DNA of 9,428 bases from Planctomycetota bacterium (GTDB lineage Bacteria > Planctomycetota > UBA1135 > GCA-002686595), in assembly GCA_021776885.1 (NCBI GenBank), contig JAJFFA010000640.1, positions 1-9,428 on the forward strand. The letters run 5' to 3'. Shown piece by piece: positions 1-4,655 of the stretch (the first letter of the stretch is position 1; each line of letters begins with the position of its first letter). The notes below the pieces were generated by a model that worked only from the letters and a program-made list of their open reading frames with translations, did no database searches and had not been told where the DNA came from. The position numbers and the translations under genes were made by a program.

Positions 1-14
1 GGCAGTAGGCCAGC

Positions 15-842
15 TTGGACACGACCGAGTTCCTGCTGGCCCCCGAGACGGCCCTGGCCGGGGCGATCCTGGCCACGGCGGGGGCGGCTGTCATTCCGCT
101 GACCGCCATGCTCGTGCGCCGGCTGGTTCCGGAGCGGCGCGTGTTCTTCGCGCGCTGGGGCTTCTCCCACGTGGCCATGGCCGTGCTCGTGATCCTGCTC
201 GGCTCGGTCGCGGCACAGGCTGTCCTGGCCCAGTCGGGGGACGTGGAGAACCTGGACCCCTTGCTCTTGATCGCGGTGGGCATCGCCCTGCCCCAGATGG
301 TCGCCTGCGGAGTGGTGTTCTACTGGGCCCGGCGCAACGATCCCGACGGGGTCCGCTGCCTGGGGCTGCGGACGGCCGGGAGCGGGCGTGCGGTCCTGGC
401 GGGGCTCGTGGCCTACGTCCTGAGTCTGCCGTTCCTCGTCGGCCTGCTGCACGTCTGGCCCTGGCTCCTGACGCGCCTGGGTGAGACCCCCGAGCCCCAG
501 GCTATCGCCGAGGTGCTGGAGGGCATGTCCGGCGCCCGCGCCGTCCTGGCCGGGCTGCTGGTGGTGGTCGTGGTTCCCCTGTTCGAGGAGCTGCTCTTCC
601 GCGGCTTCCTGCAGCCGCTCCTGGTGCAGAACTTTCGCGACCGAGGTGGCGTCGTCATGACCGCTGCGATCTTCGCCTCGCTGCACGGCGCCAGCAGCTT
701 CCTGCCGCTCTTCGGCCTGGCCCTGCTGCTGGGCTTCCTGATGCTGCGCACCCAGCGCCTGGCCTGCGTATGGGCCGTGCACGCACTGCACAATGGCCTG
801 ATGTTCACGCTGCTGCTCCTGGCTCCGGAGGTTTCCCCATGA
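15..842 (+). CDS. CPBP-family intramembrane metalloprotease (Abi/CAAX protease-like)
   Basis: A 275-residue, very hydrophobic protein with roughly seven or eight predicted membrane segments. The three CPBP (Rce1-like) motifs are intact: EExxxR as Glu191-Glu192-LLF-Arg196, FxxxH as Phe220-ASL-His224, and HxxxN as His256-ALH-Asn260. In characterised relatives the Glu and His residues form the active site for proteolysis within the membrane. Bacterial members have varied or unknown substrates, so none is assigned. The TTG at 15 is the first possible start after an in-frame TAG at 6-8, which may be the stop of an upstream gene. No good ribosome-binding site precedes it. The next in-frame ATG, at 108, would remove the first hydrophobic stretch, so TTG is preferred but uncertain. 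The stop overlaps the next gene's ATG (ATGA, 839-842), indicating cotranscription. Family call is firm; biological role unknown. Confidence 0.88.
   Translation: MDTTEFLLAPETALAGAILATAGAAVIPLTAMLVRRLVPERRVFFARWGFSHVAMAVLVILLGSVAAQAVLAQSGDVENLDPLLLIAVGIALPQMVACGVVFYWARRNDPDGVRCLGLRTAGSGRAVLAGLVAYVLSLPFLVGLLHVWPWLLTRLGETPEPQAIAEVLEGMSGARAVLAGLLVVVVVPLFEELLFRGFLQPLLVQNFRDRGGVVMTAAIFASLHGASSFLPLFGLALLLGFLMLRTQRLACVWAVHALHNGLMFTLLLLAPEVSP
827..832 (+). promoter_or_regulatory. Shine-Dalgarno GGAGGT deciding the carbonic anhydrase-like start
   Basis: GGAGGT lies six bases before the ATG at 839 and inside the end of the protease gene. It supports ATG 839 over the in-frame upstream start at 770, which would add 23 residues that do not resemble the family. 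Confidence 0.75.
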
Positions 843-1357
843 CCCGCTTTGCGCGCGAAGGACTCTTTCGGCCGCTGCCCGGTGGTGCCTTCGCCGCCAG
901 CAACGCCACCGTGACGGGCGACGTGAACCTGGGCGAAGACGTCGGCATCTGGTTCGGCTGCGTGGTGCGCGGCGACGACGCGCCCCTGACCATCGGTGCG
1001 CGTACCAACGTCCAGGACCTGACCATGATCCACGCCGACACCGGCGTGCCCAACGTGATCGGCAGCGAGGTCACCATCGGACACCGCTGCGTGTTGCACG
1101 GCGCCGAGGTCGGGGACCGCTGCTTGATCGGCATGGGGGCCATCCTGCTGGGCGGCTCGCGCATCGGCGAGGGCTCGATCATCGCCGCGGGCGCGGTGGT
1201 GAAGGAGAACTTCGAGGTGCCGCCGCGCTCCCTCGTGGTCGGGATCCCCGCGCGGATCGTGCGCGAGGTCTCCGCGCAGCAGCTCGAGGGCATCGCTCGC
1301 AGCGCCGAGGGCTACGTGCAGAAGATCCGCCTGTACCTCTCGGCGGAGGACGCGTGA
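839..1357 (+). CDS. Gamma-class carbonic anhydrase-like left-handed beta-helix protein
   Basis: A 172-residue hexapeptide-repeat protein of the YrdA/PaaY/gamma-carbonic anhydrase family. Repeats such as VTGDVNLGEDV, TIGHRCVLHGAEVG and IGEGSIIAAGAVV form most of residues 20-140 and predict a left-handed beta helix, normally trimeric. The three metal-binding histidines of the family are present as His65, His82 and His87 (the MIH and GHxxxxH motifs). The supporting residues Arg44, Asp46 and Gln59 are also present, in RGDD and NVQD. The metal site is therefore complete and CO2 hydration is possible, but many family members have little or no measured activity, so the reaction is inferred. A short C-terminal helix (about 143-168) follows the helix domain, as usual. 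The protein is probably cytoplasmic, with no signal peptide. It overlaps the protease gene by four bases (ATGA) and the LarE gene by four (GTGA). Confidence 0.9.
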   Translation: MTRFAREGLFRPLPGGAFAASNATVTGDVNLGEDVGIWFGCVVRGDDAPLTIGARTNVQDLTMIHADTGVPNVIGSEVTIGHRCVLHGAEVGDRCLIGMGAILLGGSRIGEGSIIAAGAVVKENFEVPPRSLVVGIPARIVREVSAQQLEGIARSAEGYVQKIRLYLSAEDA

Positions 1358-2295
1358 GCTCCGTGGCGGGGGACGGCGACTACCCGCGCCGGCGCGCGGC
1401 CCTCGAGCTGCGCCTGCTCGAGCTGGGGCGCGCGGGCGGCCTGGCCGTGGCCTTCTCCGGCGGCGTCGACTCGAGCGTGCTGCTGCACGCCGCCCACGCC
1501 GCCCTGGGTGCCGGGGCCGTCGGGGTGATCGCGGACTCGCCCTCCCTGCCGCGGCGCGAGCTGCGCGAGGCCGTCGACCTGGCCCGCAGCCTGGGCGCCA
1601 GGCTCGAGGTCGTGCGCACGCGCGAGGGCGAGGACCCGCGCTACCAGGCCAACGCGGGCGACCGCTGCTACTTCTGCAAGGCAGCTCTGTTCGACGCCAT
1701 GCAGGCGGTGGCGCAGCGCGAGGGGCTGGCGCACCTGGCCTTCGGCGAGATCACCGACGATGCGCGCGACCTGCGCCCGGGGGCCGTCGCGGCGCGCGAG
1801 CGTGGGGTCGTCGCTCCCCTGGTCGAGGCGGGCTTCTCGAAGCAGGACGTGCGCCGCTACGCGCGCGAGGCGGGGCTGCCCGTGGCCCAGAAGCCGGCCT
1901 CCGCCTGCCTGGCGTCGCGCATCCCGGTGGGGCGCCGGGTGACGCGGGCCGAGCTGGCCCAGGTCGAGGCTGCGGAGGAAGGCCTGCGCGGCCTGGGGCT
2001 GTCGGAGCTGCGCGTGCGCCACCACGGGACCCAGGCGCGGGTCGAGGTGGGGGCGCAGGAGCTGGGCGGGGCGCGCGCGCAGCGCACCGCGATCGAGGCC
2101 GTGCTGGCCGGGGCGGGGCTGACCCTCGCCAGCCTGGAGGCCTACCTGCCGCCCGCCGAGCGGAGTGGACCCGGGTCGGCCGGGGATCACGCGCCTGGAC
2201 TGGATTCCGGGGGCCCGACGGTCGATGAGGGGAGCGGCGCCATGCGCCCTCCCCATGCATCTGATCGCCTGCCAGCGCTGCCGTCGTCCCTATGA
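1354..2295 (+). CDS. larE: LarE-like ATP-dependent sulfur transferase (PP-loop, adenine nucleotide alpha hydrolase fold)
   Basis: This 313-residue protein carries the PP-loop signature FSGGVDSS (residues 34-41), which binds ATP. It also has the LarE hallmarks GDRCYFCK (102-109) and KPASACLASRIP (180-191). In the nickel-pincer nucleotide pathway, LarE adenylates the LarB product and inserts sulfur; LarC then adds nickel. Cys185 matches the sacrificial cysteine (Cys176) of Lactobacillus plantarum LarE. With Cys105 and Cys108 it makes the only three cysteines in the protein, which could instead hold an iron-sulfur cluster. The GTG start at 1354 overlaps the previous stop (GTGA), with GGAGGA at 1345-1350. 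Family similarity appears to end near residue 269. The last 44 residues are a low-complexity tail with altered codon use that runs 41 nt into the next gene. No larB, larC or lactate racemase gene is visible, so the substrate here could differ. Confidence 0.85.
   Translation: MSSVAGDGDYPRRRAALELRLLELGRAGGLAVAFSGGVDSSVLLHAAHAALGAGAVGVIADSPSLPRRELREAVDLARSLGARLEVVRTREGEDPRYQANAGDRCYFCKAALFDAMQAVAQREGLAHLAFGEITDDARDLRPGAVAARERGVVAPLVEAGFSKQDVRRYAREAGLPVAQKPASACLASRIPVGRRVTRAELAQVEAAEEGLRGLGLSELRVRHHGTQARVEVGAQELGGARAQRTAIEAVLAGAGLTLASLEAYLPPAERSGPGSAGDHAPGLDSGGPTVDEGSGAMRPPHASDRLPALPSSL
2229..2254 (+). promoter_or_regulatory. Strong hairpin ending exactly at the start codon of the zinc-ribbon gene
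   Basis: GGGGAG (2229-2234) pairs with CTCCCC (2249-2254) and GGCGC (2236-2240) with GCGCC (2244-2248). The loop is CAT, with one bulged C at 2235. The 11-bp stem lies inside the tail of the larE-like gene, and its last base is followed directly by ATG 2255. The only purine-rich ribosome-binding candidate nearby, AGGGGAG at 2228-2234, is in the 5' arm. A role in translational coupling is inferred; the pairing itself is seen directly. Confidence 0.5.
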
Positions 2296-3127
2296 CGTGA
2301 CGGCCCTCGAGCCCGGTTCGCACGTGCGCTGCCTGTGCGATGCCCTGCTCGAGGTGAGCGTACGCGCGCCCCTGAGCGTGGCCGCCCTGGCCTGCAAGCG
2401 CTGTGGGGGTGGCGTGGGGGTCGAGGACCAGGCCTGCCGCTTCTGCGGCTGTGCCCTCTCGGCTGCGGACAAGACCCGCGCGACCCTGTGCCCCTTCTGC
2501 TTCACGCGTCTGGACGACGCCTCGCGGCACTGCAACCAGTGCGGCACGGACATTACGCCCCAGGCCCTCGAGCCCCTGCCCGTGGAGATGATCGACGGGC
2601 GCGGTGTGCCCCGGGGCTGCCCGCGCTGCAAGGGCGAGCTGCGCGTACGCATCGTGGGCCGCATGGACGTGATCGAGTGCGCGGACTGCGAAGGGCTCTG
2701 GTTCGAGCCCACACGCTTCGAGCGCGTCTGCCAGCGGGCCCGTGACGGGCGTGGAGCCGAGCTCTTCGCCCAGAGCGTTCCCGCGGCGATCGTGGACGGT
2801 GCCGGACAGGGCTACATCCCGTGCCTGCGCTGCGGGGAGCTCATGCTGCGGCGTCAGTTCCGGGCCGGGGGTCGCAACTCCGGAGTGGTGACGGACGTCT
2901 GCAAGGACCATGGCGTCTGGCTGGACGCCTCCGAGATCGAGCGCATCGTCGAGTTCCTGCGCACGGTCACGGAAGCACCCGCAGCGGCGACGGGCTCGAC
3001 GGGCAGCGGCGCGACACACCTGCCCGAGGGCGCCTTCGGGGCCGCCACCCTGCCGCGATCGCGGGGCGGGATCCTGGGCCTGATGCTCGGATCCCTGGGG
3101 GAGCTCTTCGTCGATTCGCTCTTCTAG
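2255..3127 (+). CDS. Protein with five zinc-ribbon modules, including two TFIIB-type ribbons
   Basis: A 290-residue protein of unknown function with five consecutive metal-ribbon modules. They are Cys6/Cys9 with Cys26/Cys28; Cys47/Cys50 with Cys61/Cys64; Cys79/Cys82 with Cys93/Cys96; Cys122/Cys125 with Cys142/Cys145; and Cys190/Cys193 with Cys216/His219. The last two match the bacterial zf-TFIIB pattern, in which the second metal pair is followed by a GxW(F/L)(D/E) helix: GLWFEPTRFERV near 147 and GVWLDASEIERIVEFL near 220. The middle two resemble double-zinc-ribbon domains. The tail (about 270-290, GGILGLMLGSLGELFVDSLF) is a hydrophobic helix that may anchor the protein or bind a partner. 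ATG 2255 is chosen because MHLIACQRCRRPYDV starts just before the first ribbon. In-frame alternatives are ATG 2225 and GTG 2165. Nucleic-acid or protein binding is possible; no enzymatic motif is seen. Confidence 0.75.
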   Translation: MHLIACQRCRRPYDVTALEPGSHVRCLCDALLEVSVRAPLSVAALACKRCGGGVGVEDQACRFCGCALSAADKTRATLCPFCFTRLDDASRHCNQCGTDITPQALEPLPVEMIDGRGVPRGCPRCKGELRVRIVGRMDVIECADCEGLWFEPTRFERVCQRARDGRGAELFAQSVPAAIVDGAGQGYIPCLRCGELMLRRQFRAGGRNSGVVTDVCKDHGVWLDASEIERIVEFLRTVTEAPAAATGSTGSGATHLPEGAFGAATLPRSRGGILGLMLGSLGELFVDSLF

Positions 3128-3186
3128 GGCACGTCGAGGTGAGCGTCGGTCGCTCCTAAAGCCTAGCTGTATAGAGGCCTACGCTA

Positions 3187-3200
3187 ATTTGTCTACAAAT
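3187..3200. promoter_or_regulatory. 14-bp palindrome (ATTTGT-CT-ACAAAT), putative operator upstream of the pilin promoter
   Basis: Two perfect 6-bp arms surround a 2-bp centre. The A/T-only character of most of the site contrasts with the G+C-rich surroundings. It ends two bases before the -35 hexamer, a position typical of an activator site or a repressor overlapping RNA polymerase. The regulator is unknown and none is encoded in the window. Confidence 0.5.
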
Positions 3201-3202
3201 CT

Positions 3203-3230
3203 TTGACAATGCGAGATCCTGGGGTAGTGT
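3203..3230 (+). promoter_or_regulatory. Putative sigma-70-type promoter of the pilin operon
   Basis: A perfect -35 hexamer TTGACA (3203-3208) is followed after 16 bp by a weak -10, TAGTGT (3225-3230, three of six matches to TATAAT). The weak -10 suggests a need for an activator, consistent with the adjoining palindrome. The expected start site is near 3236-3239, giving a leader of about 63 nt before the GTG at 3301. Confidence 0.45.
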
Positions 3231-3233
3231 TCC

Positions 3234-3289
3234 TCGCTTTTTCAGCGACCAAGCCCGGCTGGGCTTCGGTTCCAACGGCCGCCTGGCCG
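3234..3289 (+). promoter_or_regulatory. Run of three small hairpins in the leader of the pilin operon
   Basis: Three perfect stems follow one another. TCGCT/AGCGA (3234-3248) has a 5-nt loop, AAGCCC/GGGCTT (3251-3266) a 4-nt loop, and CGGCC/GGCCG (3276-3289) a 4-nt loop. The ribosome-binding site GAGGT (3289-3293) begins at the last base of the third stem. If transcription starts near 3237, the first stem would be incomplete in the RNA and would matter only as DNA. No known riboswitch consensus was recognised. Confidence 0.4.
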
Positions 3290-3300
3290 AGGTTCAGATA

Positions 3301-3723
3301 GTGAAAACCTCCAGCACCCAACAACGACCCCAGAAGCCCGAGGGCGGGTTCACGATGATCGAGCTGATGGTGGCGATCAGTGTGCTCCTGGTCGCGGTCC
3401 TCTCGACCTTCAGCACCCAGGTCACCTCGCTCAACCTGATGAACACCAGCCGTGAGACCAACACGGCGGTCAGCGAGCTGCAGACGGCGATGGAGGACGT
3501 GGTGCTGCTTGGCGTCGACTCGATCCTCTCGCGCTACCCGGCGGATCAGTCCCTCCCCGCCTACGACGATCGCGCCCTCTCGGCCGAGCGCATCATTCCG
3601 ACCTACCCCGGCGTGGCCGCGGGTGTCACTCCCGAGACGCTGCCGATCGTGCTGACCATCACGTGGAACGACTTCCACGGCAGGCCGCGTAGCCTCGTGC
3701 TGCGCTCCATGAAGACGAGGTAG
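3301..3723 (+). CDS. Type IV minor pilin / pseudopilin, PilV (GspI)-like
   Basis: A 140-residue prepilin. The 16-residue basic leader ends in Gly-Gly, followed by FTMIELMVAISVLLVAVL. The PilD-type prepilin peptidase should cut after Gly16 and methylate Phe17, and the assembly-critical Glu sits at +5 (Glu21). After the hydrophobic helix come a polar segment (about 40-75) and a small globular end. The last strands, LTITWNDFHGRPRSLVLRSM, have the beta pattern common at the C-terminus of PilV-like proteins. The short length also fits PilV/GspI. GTG 3301 is the only usable start in frame between the promoter and the prepilin motif, with GAGGT eight bases upstream. It is the first gene of a tight operon (2 nt to the next). 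Its role would be as a minor subunit priming a type IV pilus or type II secretion pseudopilus at the inner membrane. Which machine it serves cannot be told from this window. Confidence 0.85.
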   Translation: MKTSSTQQRPQKPEGGFTMIELMVAISVLLVAVLSTFSTQVTSLNLMNTSRETNTAVSELQTAMEDVVLLGVDSILSRYPADQSLPAYDDRALSAERIIPTYPGVAAGVTPETLPIVLTITWNDFHGRPRSLVLRSMKTR

Positions 3724-3725
3724 CC

Positions 3726-4547
3726 GTGTTGCGCCCTGATCCGAACGCCACTCCGCGCAACCGACGCGCTGCCCGTAGAGCGGGGATCTCGATGATCGAG
3801 ATCGTCCTGGTCACCAGCATCCTGGGCCTGCTCGCGCGGGCCCTGGTCGAGGCGACCCAGAGCATGAGCCGCATCACCTCGACGGGCAACGCCGAGTCGC
3901 TGCAGGAGGAGCGCGGAGAGCGTGCCCTGCGCAGCATCGTGAACGACCTGCGGCGCTCGGGCTACTTGACGGGCCTGAACGGGCGCAACTACCCGTACGC
4001 CATCGAGGGCGGGAACGTGGAGGCAGGCGGCAACGAGGTGCACAACCACGCCGAGGCCAACAAGAGTGCCGACCCGGACGACCCGGACTTCGGGCCGGAC
4101 CGCGAGCTGGTCTTCCTGATGCCGTCGGACGTGGATCGCGACCGGCGCCCCGATCTGGACATCGACGGCGACGGCATCCCCGAGCTCGACGGGAACGGGG
4201 ACGGGGCGCGTAGCGAGGACGACGAGGACACGGGCGACTTCGACCCCTTCGGTGCCACGATCCTGGGCAGCGGCCTGGTCTGGGACCACGACGAGCTGAG
4301 CTACGTGCTGGTCACGCGCCCTGACGGCCAGAACTACCTCGAGCGCCGCGTGAACGGCGGGGGCGCGGGCGCGCGGCGCATCTGCCGCGGCGTGGAGCGC
4401 GTGGTCTTCGATACCAACTCGAGCGACCTCACGCTGCCCCTGGGTGCGGTGCGCGTGCGCCTCTTCCTGCGCACCACCGACTCGACGGGGACGCTGCACA
4501 AGCGCTCCGTCGAGGCGACGGTCCGCCTGCGCAACGGTGGCATCTAG
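3726..4547 (+). CDS. Type IV minor pilin / pseudopilin, PilW (GspJ)-like, with Asp-rich calcium-type loop
   Basis: A 273-residue prepilin. The 20-residue basic leader ends in Gly20, then ISMIEIVLVTSILGLLARAL, with Glu at +5 (Glu25). The helix is unusual in carrying Arg38 inside the hydrophobic stretch. The following region (ERGERALRSIVNDLRRSGYL, about 62-81) matches the amphipathic stalk of PilW/GspJ proteins. Residues 135-173 are Asp-rich and contain DLDIDGDGIPE (143-153) and DGNGDG (155-160), resembling EF-hand or thrombospondin type-3 calcium loops. GspJ-like pseudopilins can bind calcium, but this loop is an inference. Start: GTG 3726 lies only 4 bases after GAGGT (3717-3721). TTG 3729 has a better 7-base spacing and would remove one residue. 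The gene follows the PilV-like gene by 2 nt and is clearly cotranscribed. Confidence 0.8.
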   Translation: MLRPDPNATPRNRRAARRAGISMIEIVLVTSILGLLARALVEATQSMSRITSTGNAESLQEERGERALRSIVNDLRRSGYLTGLNGRNYPYAIEGGNVEAGGNEVHNHAEANKSADPDDPDFGPDRELVFLMPSDVDRDRRPDLDIDGDGIPELDGNGDGARSEDDEDTGDFDPFGATILGSGLVWDHDELSYVLVTRPDGQNYLERRVNGGGAGARRICRGVERVVFDTNSSDLTLPLGAVRVRLFLRTTDSTGTLHKRSVEATVRLRNGGI

Positions 4548-4564
4548 CAGGCCGTGGTGAATTC

Positions 4565-4645
4565 ATGAGGCTCGCCGGGCCAGCCCGAGCGAGCACGACA
4601 GAACCAGCCTGGCCCGCGATTCATCAGGGCCAGGCAAGACCGTGA
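4565..4645 (+). CDS. Possible 26-codon leader peptide before the PilX-like gene
   Basis: A small open frame (MRLAGPARAS... to ...GQARP) starts at an ATG preceded by a weak GGTGA (4556-4560). It ends ten bases before the PilX-like ATG and spans the hairpins of the gap. There is no run of a single amino acid and no homology I recognise. It is listed only because its position relative to the alternative stems resembles an attenuation leader. Chance is a serious alternative. Confidence 0.15.
   Translation: MRLAGPARASTTEPAWPAIHQGQARP
4607..4635 (+). promoter_or_regulatory. Perfect 9-bp stem-loop upstream of the PilX-like gene
   Basis: GCCTGGCCC (4607-4615) pairs with GGGCCAGGC (4627-4635) across an 11-nt loop (GCGATTCATCA), 20 nt before ATG 4656. 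There is no T tract, so it is not a standard terminator. A second, imperfect hairpin lies at 4570-4590 (GCTC/GAGC plus GGG/CCC). Its GGGCCAG (4577-4583) could pair with CTGGCCC (4609-4615) instead, so the two structures compete. It may tune expression of the large third pilin relative to the first two. Confidence 0.45.
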
Positions 4646-4655
4646 CGGACAGACC

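Larger units (their letters stand above)
3128..3300 (+). other. Intergenic control region between the zinc-ribbon gene and the pilin operon
   Basis: This 173-nt gap is the most A/T-rich stretch of the window (especially 3156-3210). A weak 5-bp hairpin, GAGCG-TCGGT-CGCTC (3141-3155), follows the upstream stop but has no T tract, so I do not call it a terminator. GCCTA occurs twice, at 3161 and 3177. The palindrome, promoter and leader hairpins are listed separately. No plausible small gene was found. Confidence 0.7.

Noticed and set aside
770..838. Earlier in-frame start for the carbonic anhydrase-like gene.
   Set aside because: It would overlap the protease gene by over 70 nt and add 23 atypical residues; ATG 839 has a strong ribosome-binding site and the family's usual N-terminus.
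1751..3019. Minus-strand open frame (422 codons) opposite the larE-like and zinc-ribbon genes.
   Set aside because: Arg/Pro/Ala-rich sequence with no domain, opposite two genes with clear motifs.
15..3127. The first four genes as one biochemical pathway or defence system.
   Set aside because: CPBP proteases and zinc ribbons can occur in defence or immunity contexts, but carbonic anhydrase-like and LarE-like neighbours and the lack of effector, nuclease or toxin genes give no support.
3141..3155. Rho-independent terminator after the zinc-ribbon gene.
   Set aside because: Only a 5-bp stem with no T tract; too weak to call.
3234..3300. Cyclic di-GMP (GEMM-type) riboswitch upstream of the pilin genes.
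   Set aside because: The setting and hairpins invite the idea, but the conserved GEMM core bases and tetraloop-receptor pattern could not be found. A covariance-model search would settle it.
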